Source of the DNA: Erythrobacter sp.
GTDB lineage: Bacteria > Pseudomonadota > Alphaproteobacteria > Sphingomonadales > Sphingomonadaceae
NCBI GenBank assembly: GCA_027311945.1
Contig: DAICXZ010000006.1
Coordinates: forward strand, 124,001-188,000
DNA: 64,000 nt
Direction: 5' to 3'
The notes beneath the pieces were generated by a model. It had not been told where the DNA came from. It made no database searches and worked only from the letters and a program-made list of their open reading frames with translations. Shown in pieces: positions 16,929-26,755 of the stretch; position 1 is the stretch's first letter; every line of letters begins with the position of its first letter. The position numbers and the translations under genes are program-made.

Positions 16929-19139
16929 TTACTGGTGGTACTTGGCGTAGGCGAGGTCGAAGCGATCGGCTTCCATCACCTTGGTCCAGGCTTTGGCGAA
17001 GTCTTCGGCGAACTTGGCCGCGCTGGTATCTTCGGCATAGACCTCAGCAATGGCGCGCAGCTGCGAGTTCGAACCGAACACGAGATCGGTGCGGGTGGCG
17101 CGCCACTTCTCCTCGCCGCTCGCCCGGTCCTTGCCGACGAATTCCTCGTCGCCGCTGTCATCCACGACCTCCCACTTCGTGCCCATGTCGAGCAGGTTTA
17201 CGAAGAAGTCGTTGCTGAGCACGCCGGGCCGGTCGGTCAGCACGCCGATGCTGTTGCCGTGCGTGGGGTGGGGGCTGACCGCACCCAGTGCCCGCATCCC
17301 GGCCAGCAGCACCGCCATCTCGGGCGCCGAGAGGCCGAGCAGCTGCGCCCGGTCGATCAGCATGTCCTCGGTCTTCACGTCGGCCTTGGTCTTCAGGTAG
17401 TTCCTGAAGCCGTCAGCGAAGGGTTCGAGCGGCTCGAAGCTTGCCGCATCGGTCTGCTCTTCGGTCGCGTCGCCGCGCCCGGTGCTGACCTTGACGCTCA
17501 CCGCATGGCCGCCGTCCTTCGCCGCCTTCTCGACCGCCGCTGCACCCGCCAGCACGATGGCATCGGCCATCGACAGGTTGCCGCGCAAGGCCTCGAGCTT
17601 GGCCAGCACCTTGGCCAGTTCTTCCGGCTCGTTCACCGCCCAGTCCTTCTGCGGAGCAAGGCGGACGCGCGCGCCGTTGGCACCGCCGCGGTTGTCCGAG
17701 CCGCGGAAGGTCGAGGCTGAGGCCCAGGCCGCCTTGACCAGCTCGCTCACCGACAGGCCCGAGGTCAGCACTTTCTGCTTGAAGGCTGCGACATCGGCAT
17801 CGCTGGCGGTGGTTCCGGCGGGTACCGGATCTTGCCAGATCAGGTCTTCAGCGGGCACGTCCGGGCCGAGGTAGCGCACCTTCGGCCCCATGTCGCGGTG
17901 GGTCAGCTTGAACCAGGCGCGGGCGAAGGCATCGTCGAGCGCGGCCTGATCGTCGCGGAAGCGTTCGGAAATCTTGCGATAGTCCGGGTCCATCTTCAGC
18001 GCCATGTCGGCCGTGGTCATCATGGTTGGCACCTTCTTCGAAGGATCGCGCGCGTCGGGCGCCTTGTCCTCTTCCGATTGGCCGATCGGCTGCCACTGCT
18101 TGGCCCCGGCGGGGCTCGTCACCAGCTCGTAGTCATACTTGAACAGCAACCGGAAGTAGTCGCCGCCCCACTTGGTGGGGTTGTTCGACCAAGCCCCTTC
18201 CAGCCCCGAGGTGGTGATATGGCCCTTGGCGATCTGGTCGGCATCGGTCGCCCAGCCGAAACCCTGCATTTCGAGCGCGCCGCTTTCCGGGCTGCCCGAA
18301 AGCTGATCCGGCGGGACCATGCCGTGGGTCTTGCCGAAGGCGTGGCCGCCCGCAGTGAGCGCGACTGTTTCCTCGTCGTTCATCGCCATACGGGCGAAAG
18401 TCTCGCGCATGTCGCGCGCCGATTGCAGCGGATCAGGGTTGCCGCCGGGCCCTTCGGGATTGACGTAGATCAGGCCCATCTGGATCGCGGCGAGCGGATT
18501 TTCGAGCGCCTTGCCCTCATCGGGGAGGATGCGCGTTTCGGCGCCCTGATCGACCCACTTTTCTTCGCTGCCCCAATAGACATGCTCGGGCTCGAACACG
18601 TCCTTGCGGCCGCCACCGAAGCCGAACACCGGGCCGCCCATGCTCTCGATCGCGACATTGCCGGTGAGGATGAACAGGTCGGCCCAGCTGATGTGCTTGC
18701 CGTACTTCTTCTTGATCGGCCACAGCAGGCGGCGCGCCTTGTCGAGGTTGCCGTTATCGGGCCACGAGTTAAGCGGGGCGAAGCGCTGCTGGCCGCTGGA
18801 GGAACCGCCGCGCCCGTCGCCGGTGCGGTAGGTGCCTGCGGCGTGCCAGGCCATGCGGATGAAGAACGGGCCGTAGTGGCCATAGTCGGCCGGCCACCAG
18901 TCCTGACTGTCGGTCATCAGCGCGGTGAGGTCGGCTTTCAGCGCATTGTAGTCGAGCGCGTTGAAAGCCTCGCAATAATCGAAATCCGCGCCCATCGGAT
19001 CGGCCGACTTGCCATCCTGCGTCAGTATTTCGATGTCGAGCGCGTTGGGCCACCAGTCCTTGTTGGTGCGCCCCAGCAGTTTGCGCATTCCTCCATTGTG
19101 CATCGGGCACCCGCCCAGCGAACCTGTTTCAGCATCCAT
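16929..19139 (-). CDS. katG: Catalase-peroxidase
   Basis: 736 residues. ATG 19139 was chosen over the in-frame TTG two codons upstream because AAGGAGG lies seven bases before the ATG. The distal haem pocket reads [11 protein letters not shown] (Arg, Trp, His), and the proximal His is in [12 protein letters not shown]. The Met-Tyr-Trp adduct residues are present: Trp in MAWH, Tyr in YVNPEGP, Met in RMAMND. A second, degenerate peroxidase-like domain occupies the C-terminal half. The enzyme removes hydrogen peroxide in the cytoplasm. It sits downstream of ahpC and ahpF in the same orientation; a candidate operator lies in the 208-base gap before it. Confidence 0.97.
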   Translation of the reverse strand: MDAETGSLGGCPMHNGGMRKLLGRTNKDWWPNALDIEILTQDGKSADPMGADFDYCEAFNALDYNALKADLTALMTDSQDWWPADYGHYGPFFIRMAWHAAGTYRTGDGRGGSSSGQQRFAPLNSWPDNGNLDKARRLLWPIKKKYGKHISWADLFILTGNVAIESMGGPVFGFGGGRKDVFEPEHVYWGSEEKWVDQGAETRILPDEGKALENPLAAIQMGLIYVNPEGPGGNPDPLQSARDMRETFARMAMNDEETVALTAGGHAFGKTHGMVPPDQLSGSPESGALEMQGFGWATDADQIAKGHITTSGLEGAWSNNPTKWGGDYFRLLFKYDYELVTSPAGAKQWQPIGQSEEDKAPDARDPSKKVPTMMTTADMALKMDPDYRKISERFRDDQAALDDAFARAWFKLTHRDMGPKVRYLGPDVPAEDLIWQDPVPAGTTASDADVAAFKQKVLTSGLSVSELVKAAWASASTFRGSDNRGGANGARVRLAPQKDWAVNEPEELAKVLAKLEALRGNLSMADAIVLAGAAAVEKAAKDGGHAVSVKVSTGRGDATEEQTDAASFEPLEPFADGFRNYLKTKADVKTEDMLIDRAQLLGLSAPEMAVLLAGMRALGAVSPHPTHGNSIGVLTDRPGVLSNDFFVNLLDMGTKWEVVDDSGDEEFVGKDRASGEEKWRATRTDLVFGSNSQLRAIAEVYAEDTSAAKFAEDFAKAWTKVMEADRFDLAYAKYHQ

Positions 19140-19187
19140 GTCCAATCCTCCTTTTGCGACTCATGGAGCGAGCCGCCTTCAGAGGGA

Positions 19188-19233
19188 ATAATGCGCGGGG
19201 TTCTGTCATAGGTCCAAACGATTGATTGGACCT
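19188..19233 (-). promoter_or_regulatory. Candidate katG promoter with inverted-repeat operator
   Basis: AGGTCCAA (19210-19217) and TTGGACCT (19226-19233) are perfect 8-base inverted arms with an 8-base spacer. On the minus strand the proximal arm provides TTGGAC as a possible -35, followed after 18 bases by CATTAT as a -10. An operator overlapping the -35 would suit a LysR-type activator such as OxyR. On the plus strand 19208-19222 also resembles half of the E. coli OxyR consensus (ATAG-N7-CTAT) with one mismatch, but the second half does not match. The regulator is inference. Confidence 0.45.
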
Positions 19234-19347
19234 TAGTGATCGGATTTTCCGTTTATCGGGCATGGCATGCTTGGACGATCACCAAACGAAAAACCCGCGC
19301 CCGTCGGGTGACAGGCGCGGGTTCGCGTTGGTTCGCTTACGGATGCG

Positions 19348-20937
19348 TCAGGCGGCCTGCGCGATCTCTTCCGGGTTGGTGTTGCGAATGAGGAAGTCAA
19401 ACGCGGAGAGCGCCGCCTTGCTGCCCTCGCCCATAGCGATGATTATCTGCTTGAACGGCACCGTGGTGCAATCGCCTGCCGCGAAAATGCCGGGCAGGTT
19501 GGTCGCGGCATGGCCGTCGATCTCGATTTCGCCGAACTTGCTGAGCGCCAGGCCGCTGTCCTTCAGCCACTCGGTGTTGGGGACGAGGCCGATCTGAACG
19601 AACACGCCTTCCAGTTCCACCTTGTGCTCCTCACCGCTGTCGCGATCCTTATAGACGAGGCCGTTCACCCGTTCACCGTCACCGGTCACCTCTGTGGTCT
19701 GGGCGTTCACAAGAATGTCCACGTTCTTCATCGAACGCAGCTTGTCCTGCAGCACCTGATCGGCGCGCAGCTTGGTATCGAACTCGACGAGCGTAACATG
19801 GCCAACGATCCCGGCAAGGTCGATCGCCGCCTCGACGCCCGAGTTGCCGCCGCCGATGACCGCCACGCGCTTGCCCTTGAACAGCGGGCCGTCGCAGTGC
19901 GGGCAATAGGCCACCCCGCGGTTGCGGTATTCGAACTCGCCCGGCACGCCGAGGTTGCGCCAGCGCGCGCCGGTGGAAAGGATCAGCGTGCGGGCCTTCA
20001 GCTCGGCGCCATTTTCCAGCTCGATGGTGTGATATCCGCCGGTTTGCGCGGCCGGGGTCAGCTTCACCGCCTTTTGCAGGTTCATCACGTCGATGTCGTA
20101 TTCGGCGACATGCGCTTCGAGCTGGCGGGCGAGCTTGGGGCCTTCGGTGTAGGGCACCGAGATGAAATTCTCGATCCCCATGGTATCAAGCACCTGCCCG
20201 CCGAAGCGTTCAGCCGCGATGCCGGTCGAAAAGCCCTTGCGCGCGGTGTAGACCGAGGCCGCTGCCCCTGCCGGGCCGCCGCCGACCACGAGCACCTCGA
20301 ACGGTGCCTTGTCGGCGATCTTGGCGGCAGCGCGGTCACTCGCGCCGCTGTCGAGCTTGGCGAGAATTTCCTCCACGCTCATCTTGCCGCTGGCGAACAT
20401 CTCGCCGTTCAGGAAGGTGGCGGGCACGGCCATCACGCCGCGTTCCTCAACCTCGTCCTGGAACGCGCCGCCTTCGATCAGCGTGGCAGTGATTTTCGGG
20501 TTGTAAAGCGCCATGAGCGTCAGCGCCTGCACCACGTCAGGGCAGTTGTGGCAGCTCAATGAGAAATACATCTCGAAATTGTGCTCGCCTTCAAGCTCCG
20601 CGATCTGATCGAGCACCTCGGCTTCGACCTTGGGCGGGTGTCCGCCAGCCCACAGCAATGCGAGTACCAGCGAGGTGAACTCGTGGCCCATCGGCAGGCC
20701 GGCAAAGCGGACCCACTTTGATGCGTCGGACGCGCGGCGGATGATGAAGCTCGGCTTGCGGGCGTCGTCGCCGTCGAAGCTGGCGCTAACCATATCGTGG
20801 AGCGCGGCAATCTCTTCGAGCAGTTCGCGCGTCTGCGCCGACTTGGGATCATCGCCGAGCGAGGCGACCAGTTCGATCGGTTCACGCAGGTTGGCAAGAT
20901 AGGTGCCGAGCTGCTGGGTCATGGTTGCATCGAGCAT
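19348..20937 (-). CDS. ahpF: Alkyl hydroperoxide reductase subunit F
   Basis: 529 residues, the usual AhpF length of about 520. The N-terminal 200 residues are the paired thioredoxin-like folds with redox centre [10 protein letters not shown] flexible linker leads to a thioredoxin-reductase-like flavoprotein with FAD motif [14 protein letters not shown], redox centre [12 protein letters not shown] near residue 343, NAD(P)H motif [12 protein letters not shown] and a C-terminal [13 protein letters not shown]. AhpF passes electrons from NADH to AhpC. An AAGGAG site sits eight bases before ATG 20937. ahpC is 183 bases upstream in the same direction, with two hairpins between them. Confidence 0.97.
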   Translation of the reverse strand: MLDATMTQQLGTYLANLREPIELVASLGDDPKSAQTRELLEEIAALHDMVSASFDGDDARKPSFIIRRASDASKWVRFAGLPMGHEFTSLVLALLWAGGHPPKVEAEVLDQIAELEGEHNFEMYFSLSCHNCPDVVQALTLMALYNPKITATLIEGGAFQDEVEERGVMAVPATFLNGEMFASGKMSVEEILAKLDSGASDRAAAKIADKAPFEVLVVGGGPAGAAASVYTARKGFSTGIAAERFGGQVLDTMGIENFISVPYTEGPKLARQLEAHVAEYDIDVMNLQKAVKLTPAAQTGGYHTIELENGAELKARTLILSTGARWRNLGVPGEFEYRNRGVAYCPHCDGPLFKGKRVAVIGGGNSGVEAAIDLAGIVGHVTLVEFDTKLRADQVLQDKLRSMKNVDILVNAQTTEVTGDGERVNGLVYKDRDSGEEHKVELEGVFVQIGLVPNTEWLKDSGLALSKFGEIEIDGHAATNLPGIFAAGDCTTVPFKQIIIAMGEGSKAALSAFDFLIRNTNPEEIAQAA

Positions 20938-20989
20938 GCCGAGTCTCCTTCAGGGCGGGGCTATGGTGGAAAGGGGAGGGGATCGCGTT

Positions 20990-21029
20990 GAAGGCCCGGG
21001 GTGAGGGGTGGGGGTAGCCCCGGGCCTTC
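20990..21029 (-). other. Strong intercistronic hairpin between ahpC and ahpF
   Basis: GAAGGCCCGGGG and CCCCGGGCCTTC are perfect 12-base arms around a 16-base loop. No T-run follows on the minus strand, so it is more likely an mRNA processing or stability element, or partial terminator, allowing more AhpC than AhpF. The function is inference. Confidence 0.55.
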
Positions 21030-21066
21030 GTGCGACCCGAGCCCGATTAAGGGCCGGGATGTGCGC

Positions 21067-21085
21067 GGCGGGCCTGGTGCCCGCC
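21067..21085 (-). other. Second short hairpin after ahpC
   Basis: GGCGGGC and GCCCGCC form 7-base arms with a 5-base loop, 35 bases beyond the ahpC stop. Together with the larger hairpin at 20990 it could protect the ahpC transcript 3' end. Confidence 0.4.
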
Positions 21086-21120
21086 TGCGCCGCATTCATT
21101 AAGTCAGACGAGGCTGACGG

Positions 21121-21687
21121 TTAGATCTTGCCGACGAGGTCGAGCGACGGGGCCAGGGTTTCCGAACCCTCTTCCCATGCCGCCGGGCAGACCTGGCCGG
21201 GGTTGTTGCGGACGTACTGCGCGGCCTTGATCTTGCGGGTCAGCTCGGTGGCGTTGCGGCCCACACCCTCACAGGTGATTTCCATGATCTGGATCACGCC
21301 GTCGGGGTCGACCACGAAGGTCGCACGGTCAGCAAGGCCCATTTCCTCACGCAGAACGCCGAAGTTCTTGCTCAGCGTGTGCAGCTGGTCGCCGAGGAAG
21401 GCATACTTGATCTTGCCGATCTTCTCCGAGGTGTCGTGCCATGCCTTGTGGCTGAAGTGCGTGTCGGTTGAAACGCCGAACACTTCCACGCCCATGCCCT
21501 GCAGTTCGTCGTACTTGGCGCCGAGGTCTTCCAGCTCGGTCGGGCAGACGAAGGTGAAGTCGGCCGGGTAGAAGAAGAACACCGCCCACTTGCCGGCGAT
21601 GTCGGCCTCGGTGACGTCGAAGAAATCCTTGCCGGCCTGGAAAGCGGTGGCCTTGAACGGTTTGATGGTGCTGCCAATGATACCCAA
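21121..21687 (-). CDS. ahpC: Alkyl hydroperoxide reductase subunit C (peroxiredoxin)
   Basis: 188 residues if translation starts at TTG 21687, which follows AGGAGA at seven bases and gives the standard AhpC N-terminus ([15 protein letters not shown]). No ATG lies near this position. The peroxidatic Cys is in [16 protein letters not shown] and the resolving Cys in the C-terminal [15 protein letters not shown]. It is a typical 2-Cys peroxiredoxin reducing organic hydroperoxides, hydrogen peroxide and peroxynitrite, recycled by AhpF. With katG the three genes form an oxidative-stress block on one strand. Confidence 0.95.
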   Translation of the reverse strand: MGIIGSTIKPFKATAFQAGKDFFDVTEADIAGKWAVFFFYPADFTFVCPTELEDLGAKYDELQGMGVEVFGVSTDTHFSHKAWHDTSEKIGKIKYAFLGDQLHTLSKNFGVLREEMGLADRATFVVDPDGVIQIMEITCEGVGRNATELTRKIKAAQYVRNNPGQVCPAAWEEGSETLAPSLDLVGKI

Positions 21688-21780
21688 ATGTCTTCTCCTG
21701 TTTAGGCTTGCTGGTGTTGAACTCGTGCAGCCCAGATAGCGATGGTTTGCTCTCAGAGAAGCGGGTTGTTGCGATTTGCT

Positions 21781-21799
21781 TGATCGAGAAATTCGATCA
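21781..21799 (-). promoter_or_regulatory. Inverted repeat upstream of ahpC, candidate operator
   Basis: TGATCGA and TCGATCA are perfect 7-base arms separated by GAAAT. The site lies about 95 bases before the ahpC start in the 299-base gap after aroC; no gene is apparent in that gap. A LysR-type peroxide regulator is a reasonable guess. It differs in sequence from the inverted repeat before katG. Confidence 0.4.
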
Positions 21800-21986
21800 T
21801 TGAGGATTTGAGTAAGAGGCTGGGGCGATTTTTCCGCGTGTTGGAAAGATCTCGCCAGCGGTGGTCGGCTACTGCTGCCGATACGGTCGCACCGCGACCG
21901 CAAGGCCGCCCGGCCGCCCGCAGGTGCCCCGCAGCAAAGCGGAGGGATCAGCACCGAGGACGCTCGCCCGGATGGGCGAGCGAAAC

Positions 21987-23042
21987 TCAACCAATTTGCC
22001 CCCGGTGCAGCAGCTTCTGGTCTGCCAGCACCAGCGCCATCATCGCCTCGACCACTGGCGCGCCGCGAATGCCCACGCAAGGGTCATGGCGGCCCTTGGT
22101 GCGCACCTCGGTCGCCTCACCATCGCTGGTGATCGACGCGCGCGGGGTGAGGATCGAGCTGGTGGGCTTGAACGCCACCCTGCATATCACGGGCTGCCCG
22201 GTCGAGATGCCGCCCGCGTGGTTGGCCAGAAACTCCGGCCCATCCTCGCCGGGGCGCATTTCGTCGGCGTTTTCTTCGCCGGTCAGGCGCGCGGCGGCGA
22301 ACCCGTCGCCAATCTCCACCGCCTTCACCGCATTGATGCTCATCATCGCGGCGGCCAGTTCGCTGTCGAGCTTGGCATAGAGCGGTGCGCCCCAACCAGC
22401 CGGAACGCCCAAGGCCACGCACTCGACCACCGCGCCCAGCGACGAGCCTGCCTTGCGCGCGTCGTCCACCAGCACCTCCCAGCGCTTGGCGGCCTGCGCA
22501 TCGGGGCAGAAGAAGGGGTTGTTCCCGATTTCGCCCAAATCGATGTTCGCCCGGTCGATCGCGTCGCCGCCGATTTCGCAGACATAGGCGACGATCCGCA
22601 CCTCGGGCACCACCAGCCTTGCCACCGCGCCCGCCGCCACCCGCGCGGCCGTCTCGCGCGCCGAAGAACGCCCGCCGCCGCGATAGTCGCGCAGGCCGTA
22701 CTTGGCGTCATAGGCATAGTCGGCATGGCCGGGGCGATAGGCCTTGGCGATCTCGCCATAGTCCTTGCTGCGCTGATCGGTGTTCTCGATCATCAGGCTG
22801 ATCGGCGTGCCGGTTGTGCGGCCTTCGAAAACGCCGCTCAGGATCTTCACCTGATCGGGTTCCTGCCGCTGGGTGGTGAAGCGGCTCTGGCCGGGACGGC
22901 GCGCGTCGAGAAACGGCTGGATCGCCTCGGCGGAAAGGTCCAGCCCCGGCGGGCACCCGTCGACCACGGCGCCCAGCGCCGGGCCATGGCTTTCGCCCCA
23001 GGTGGTAAAGCGGAACAGGCGGCCAAAAGTGTTGAAGCTCAT
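21987..23042 (-). CDS. aroC: Chorismate synthase
   Basis: 351 residues from ATG 23042 ([29 protein letters not shown]), the canonical AroC N-terminus including the GESHG signature and catalytic His; the extension to 23108 lacks homology. Also present are [14 protein letters not shown], the [19 protein letters not shown] flavin-site region and C-terminal [16 protein letters not shown]. It converts EPSP to chorismate with reduced FMN, the last common step of aromatic amino acid synthesis. It is divergent from ruvA; the 290-base gap contains a partly repeated GTCAACTT/AACTTCGCGC stretch but no convincing gene. Confidence 0.97.
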   Translation of the reverse strand: MSFNTFGRLFRFTTWGESHGPALGAVVDGCPPGLDLSAEAIQPFLDARRPGQSRFTTQRQEPDQVKILSGVFEGRTTGTPISLMIENTDQRSKDYGEIAKAYRPGHADYAYDAKYGLRDYRGGGRSSARETAARVAAGAVARLVVPEVRIVAYVCEIGGDAIDRANIDLGEIGNNPFFCPDAQAAKRWEVLVDDARKAGSSLGAVVECVALGVPAGWGAPLYAKLDSELAAAMMSINAVKAVEIGDGFAAARLTGEENADEMRPGEDGPEFLANHAGGISTGQPVICRVAFKPTSSILTPRASITSDGEATEVRTKGRHDPCVGIRGAPVVEAMMALVLADQKLLHRGQIG

Positions 23043-23332
23043 GGGCGGGAGCCTATTGGGCCAAATCGCGCAAATGTCCACTTTCCTACGCGCGAGCGAG
23101 CGGGGCATAGTGGCACCGCAATGCTATGCTACTCTTGCCCAAGCCCTTCGTTTTCCATCCTGTTCCGCAGGACTGTCAACTTCGCGCGCATGAGGCAAGT
23201 CTATGTTTTACCGAAGGAAACAGGCCTTTTGAGGTGGCGGCCTCGTGTCAACTTTGTAAACTTCGCGCCGCTTGTGGTCGCCGCGTCAGGCTTTCACTGG
23301 CCAAAGCGCCACCTTGGCGATAGGAACAAATC

Positions 23333-23941
23333 ATGATCGCGAAATTGACAGGGCGGCTGGACCAAACCGGCGAGGATTGGGCGGTGATCGACGTGAACGG
23401 CGTCGGCTACCTCGTCTTTTGCTCGGCGCGCACCTTGTCGTCGCTCGGCGCCGTGGGGGATAGCGTCCGTGTGTTCACGCAGATGCAGGTGAGTGAGACT
23501 GACATGCGCCTGCTCGGTTTTGCAGCGGGGGAGGAGCGCGACTGGTTCCGCCTGCTCACCGGCGTGCAGGGCGTGGGCAGCAAGGTGGCGCTGGCGATCC
23601 TCTCTGCCCTGTCCACCGGCGAACTGCGCGAAGCCTGCGCGCGGGTCGACGCTGCGACTGTCGCGCGGGCGAACGGTGTGGGGCCGAAGCTGGCAAGCCG
23701 GATCGTCAACGAACTGAAGGACAAGGCGGGCGCGATGCCGGGCCTGGCGGGCGGTGTCGGCGGAGTGTCTATGGCGACGCCGGTCGGTGGGGCGAGTGCC
23801 GATGCGGTCTCGGCGCTGGAGAACCTTGGTTTCAAGCCCGGTGTGGCGGCGCAAGCGGTGGCCCGCGCGCTTGATGAACTGGGCGAAGACGCGGCAGAGG
23901 GCGAGCTTATTCGCGTGGCGTTGAAGAAAGCGGCTGGGTGA
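23333..23941 (+). CDS. ruvA: Holliday junction branch migration protein RuvA
   Basis: 202 residues with the three RuvA domains: an N-terminal OB fold (MIAKLTGRLDQTGEDWAVIDVNGVGYLV), a central pair of helix-hairpin-helix motifs (LTGVQGVGSKVALAIL and ANGVGPKLASRIVNELKDK), and a C-terminal RuvB-binding helix bundle (DAVSALENLGFKPGVAAQAV). The tetramer binds Holliday junctions and loads RuvB. It starts at ATG with GATAGGAAC upstream. The gene is separated from ruvB by a small membrane-protein gene, which is unusual. Confidence 0.96.
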   Translation: MIAKLTGRLDQTGEDWAVIDVNGVGYLVFCSARTLSSLGAVGDSVRVFTQMQVSETDMRLLGFAAGEERDWFRLLTGVQGVGSKVALAILSALSTGELREACARVDAATVARANGVGPKLASRIVNELKDKAGAMPGLAGGVGGVSMATPVGGASADAVSALENLGFKPGVAAQAVARALDELGEDAAEGELIRVALKKAAG

Positions 23942-23984
23942 TGGATTTTGGTGCCACATCACGCTCAAAGCGAAGGTTGGTTAC

Positions 23985-24383
23985 GTGAGGGTAGCCTTAG
24001 AAAAGCTAGAAGCATTTGGGCGCAAGGCATTCGCTTTCACTGTTCGTTTAGGCGAACTTGTCGCACTGGCCGCTCTCTTCCAAGCTGCCTCGGCTCTTAC
24101 CCAGAGCGTGGTTTTGCAAATCCTGTCTTTCGCCCTTTATGTCTGCGCAATCGGATTCTTCAGCGGATCTTTGGGCGTTGGTTTTGGAACCTTCGTAGCG
24201 AGTAAGACTCTCGACGGCGTCATTAAGAAGATAATTTTTGGAGCTGCTCTATTACTCTTTACAACATTTGGTGCGATGGGCGGAATTGCTGTGCAGCTTT
24301 CGATTGATGACCTTGTCCACGCACAATCAAATCTCGACGCCAGTTCGCTAACCCATCCGCCATCCCTAGACTTAAGTCAGTGA
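23985..24383 (+). CDS. Small membrane protein of unknown function inserted between ruvA and ruvB
   Basis: 132 residues starting at GTG 23985 with GAAGG nine bases upstream. Three hydrophobic segments are visible (about residues 22-40, 44-66 and 83-105), with a short hydrophilic Ser/Leu tail. No family is recognised. Its composition is less GC-rich than ruvA and ruvB, with codons such as TTA, ATA and AGA that are rare in the neighbours. The stop overlaps the ruvB start (TGATG at 24381), so it may be translationally coupled and therefore a real gene. It was probably acquired by insertion. Confidence 0.62.
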   Translation: MRVALEKLEAFGRKAFAFTVRLGELVALAALFQAASALTQSVVLQILSFALYVCAIGFFSGSLGVGFGTFVASKTLDGVIKKIIFGAALLLFTTFGAMGGIAVQLSIDDLVHAQSNLDASSLTHPPSLDLSQ

Positions 24384-25423
24384 TGACCACCGAGCCCATC
24401 CACTCCCCCGATCGCCAGCCGGATGACCCCGACGCTGCCCTTCGCCCCAAGTCACTCGGCGAGTTCGTCGGGCAGGCCGCCGCGCGCGAGAACCTGCGGG
24501 TGTTCATTGAGGCCGCCAAGGGTCGCGGCGAGGCGATGGACCATGTGCTGTTCTTCGGCCCGCCCGGCCTCGGCAAGACGACGCTGGCGCAGATCGTCGC
24601 CAAGGAGCTTGGCGTGGGCTTTCGCGCCACCAGCGGCCCGGTCATCGCCAAGGCGGGTGACCTCGCCGCGCTGCTGACCAACCTCGAACCCCACGATGTC
24701 CTGTTCATCGACGAAATTCACCGGCTTAACCCTGTGGTTGAGGAGGTGCTCTATCCGGCGATGGAGGACCGTGCGCTCGACATCATTATAGGCGAAGGGC
24801 CGTCCGCGCGCTCTGTCCGCATCGACCTGCCGCCGTTCACGCTCGTTGGCGCGACGACGCGGCAGGGCCTGCTCACCACGCCGTTGCGCGACCGGTTCGG
24901 CATTCCCATCCGCCTGATCTTCTATACCGAGGACGAGTTGCTCAGCGTGGTTGCGCGCGGGGCGCGGCTGCTGGGTATGCGAATCGACGAAACGGGTGCG
25001 CGCGAGATTGCCCGCCGCAGCCGGGGCACGCCGCGCGTTGCCGGGCGGTTGATGCGCCGCGTGCGCGACTTTGCGCAGGTGAAAGGCGCGGCCACCGTCA
25101 GCGCCGCCGTGGCCGACGAAGCGCTCACCCGGTTGGAGATCGACCGGCTGGGGCTGGATGCCATGGACCGGCGCTATCTCACCATGATTGCAACCACCTA
25201 CAAGGGTGGGCCGGTGGGTGTCGAGACGCTGGCGGCGGGCCTTGCCGAGCCGCGTGACACGGTCGAGGAGGTGATCGAGCCGTACCTCATCCAACTTGGC
25301 CTGATCGCTCGCACCGCGCGCGGGCGCTGCCTGAACGATGGTGGCTGGCAACATCTGGGGATCACCCCACCGACTCCGCCCGACGAGCGATTTCAGGGCG
25401 GACTTTTCGATGGCGGCAAGTGA
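24383..25423 (+). CDS. ruvB: Holliday junction branch migration helicase RuvB
   Basis: 346 residues from ATG 24383 (a GTG one codon earlier is an alternative). Walker A is [12 protein letters not shown], Walker [13 protein letters not shown], sensor 1 [19 protein letters not shown] with the Arg finger region, and the C-terminal winged helix carries [12 protein letters not shown]. The N-terminal [11 protein letters not shown] is standard. The hexameric AAA+ motor drives branch migration with RuvA. No ribosome site is obvious, consistent with translational coupling to the small gene that overlaps its start. Confidence 0.97.
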   Translation: MTTEPIHSPDRQPDDPDAALRPKSLGEFVGQAAARENLRVFIEAAKGRGEAMDHVLFFGPPGLGKTTLAQIVAKELGVGFRATSGPVIAKAGDLAALLTNLEPHDVLFIDEIHRLNPVVEEVLYPAMEDRALDIIIGEGPSARSVRIDLPPFTLVGATTRQGLLTTPLRDRFGIPIRLIFYTEDELLSVVARGARLLGMRIDETGAREIARRSRGTPRVAGRLMRRVRDFAQVKGAATVSAAVADEALTRLEIDRLGLDAMDRRYLTMIATTYKGGPVGVETLAAGLAEPRDTVEEVIEPYLIQLGLIARTARGRCLNDGGWQHLGITPPTPPDERFQGGLFDGGK

Positions 25424-25650
25424 CCACTTCGGCATGTCACGGTAAGTGAATGAGGTCTCCACGTCCCAGATCGGGACAAGGTGGGCCAATGCCAGAGAAA
25501 AGCGCCATAAAAATGCTTCTTTCGAAGCTGAAACTTGGTTAATTCAATTGCCGGTAAACGTTTTACGGGTCTCTGTTGCTGCAACCGGATGAGGGGGCGA
25601 CTGTAAATCGTGCGCGCCCGCCTTTCCCAAGACGCAGGAAGAGATTGTTC

Positions 25651-26670
25651 ATGTCGGTACGTTTGGCCATTGCAAAGCTCACCGCCGCTGCCGCGGGCGG
25701 CGCGGTTCTTGCCGGAGGCGCGGTGCATGTTGCCGAGCCGCAGTCGGCCCAGGTGGACTACAAGTCGAAGGGCGGCGAGCCCCAGCTGATCGATGTGAAG
25801 GAGCGTCACCTTGCCCGGCGCGCAGATCCTCGCGATCCGCCGCGCGTGCAGCGCCGCCTGCGCCGCACGATCGAGCGTGTGTGCGACGTGGGCGAAATGG
25901 GGCCGGATGGCTATTGCCATGAAACGCAGGTTGCGATGGCCGCGGTGCCGATGCCCCTGCCCCAATTGCCAAGTGCGCCGATCGGGGGCAGCGGCGGCGG
26001 CCAGCAGGTGATCGTCGGCGGTTCGGGCGGCTATGGCGGCGGGTTCGGCGGCGGCTTCTTCGGAGGTTTCTTCGGCGGTAGCAGCGGCGGCTCGTCTGGC
26101 GTGAGCACCACCACGACGACCACTAGCGGTTCCTATGACCCGGGCAGCACCACGACGACGACCACCAGCACTGGCGGAACGAGTACCTCGACCGGCGGTG
26201 TCAGTACGAGCACCGGGGCGGTAAGCACCACCACCTCGACGGGCGGGGTTTCCACGTCGACCGGCGCAGTGAGCACCAGCACCGGTTCCGTCAGCACTTC
26301 GACCGGCGCTGTTTCGACCAGTTCGAGTTCAAGTTCGTCAAGTTCGTCCAGCTCGAGTTCCTCGAGCTCAAGCTCGTCGAGTTCATCTTCGAGCGGCGGC
26401 AGCAATGGTTCGAGCGGGTCCTCGGGCTCTTCCGGGTCGTCAGGTTCCAGTGGTTCATCGACCAGCACCTCTTCGGGATCGTCTTCCAGCAGCTCGTCTT
26501 CCAGCAGTTCGTCTTCGAGCAGCTCTTCTTCCGGTAGCTCGACCACCAGCACCTCGTCGGGCACGGAAGTGCCGGAGCCGGGCATGCTGGTGCTGTTCGG
26601 TGCCGGTGCTGGCGCGCTCTTCATGGGCCGTCGTCGGAAGGCCAAGCGCAAGGCTTCGACCACGGCCTAA
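25651..26670 (+). CDS. Ser/Thr/Gly-rich secreted protein with PEP-CTERM sorting signal
   Basis: 339 residues. The N-terminus (MSVRLAIAKLTAAAAGGAVLAGGAVHVA) looks like a signal peptide. Residues 30-110 are a basic/acidic segment with two Cys (RVCDVGE, GYCHE). From about residue 110 there is Gly-rich then Ser/Thr-rich low-complexity sequence with STSTG repeats and long Ser runs. The C-terminus is VPEPGMLVLFGAGAGALFMGRRRKAKRKA: a PEP motif at about residue 307, a hydrophobic helix and an Arg/Lys cluster, the tripartite PEP-CTERM signal cleaved by exosortases. The mature protein is probably exported and heavily glycosylated. GGAAGAG precedes the ATG. GTAAA-CGT-TTTAC, a small dyad, lies about 90 bases upstream (25554-25566). 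No exosortase gene is in this window. Confidence 0.85.
   Translation: MSVRLAIAKLTAAAAGGAVLAGGAVHVAEPQSAQVDYKSKGGEPQLIDVKERHLARRADPRDPPRVQRRLRRTIERVCDVGEMGPDGYCHETQVAMAAVPMPLPQLPSAPIGGSGGGQQVIVGGSGGYGGGFGGGFFGGFFGGSSGGSSGVSTTTTTTSGSYDPGSTTTTTTSTGGTSTSTGGVSTSTGAVSTTTSTGGVSTSTGAVSTSTGSVSTSTGAVSTSSSSSSSSSSSSSSSSSSSSSSSSSGGSNGSSGSSGSSGSSGSSGSSTSTSSGSSSSSSSSSSSSSSSSSSGSSTTSTSSGTEVPEPGMLVLFGAGAGALFMGRRRKAKRKASTTA
26101..26565 (+). repeat. Low-complexity tandem repeat inside the PEP-CTERM gene
   Basis: Imperfect tandem units encode STSTGGV/STSTGAV-type repeats, then poly-Ser runs built from mixed TCG, AGC, AGT, TCC and TCT codons, then Gly-Ser-Ser repeats. Mixed synonymous codons indicate selection on the protein rather than simple slippage, although copy number is likely to vary between strains. 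Confidence 0.8.
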
Positions 26671-26698
26671 GCGCCGGTAGAGATCTTTATTGGGGGGG

Positions 26699-26726
26699 AA
26701 GGGCGGCTGCAACGGCCGCCCTTTTT
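26699..26726 (+). terminator. Rho-independent terminator after the PEP-CTERM gene
   Basis: AAGGGCGGC and GCCGCCCTT form a perfect 9-base stem with a 7-base loop, followed by a T-run. It lies between the convergent PEP-CTERM and dioxygenase genes. Confidence 0.85.
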
Positions 26727-26755
26727 CGTTGCCCGTCCGCTGGGGGCTGCGCCAA

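Noticed and set aside
17832-19211. Plus-strand open frame opposite katG
   Set aside because: It is antisense to a complete catalase-peroxidase with no domain of its own.
19208-19245. Complete E. coli-type OxyR site upstream of katG
   Set aside because: Only the first half resembles the ATAG-N7-CTAT pattern; the second half at the expected spacing does not match.
23126-23323. 65-codon frame in the aroC-ruvA gap
   Set aside because: It has no ribosome site, no recognisable features, and lies in a divergent promoter region.
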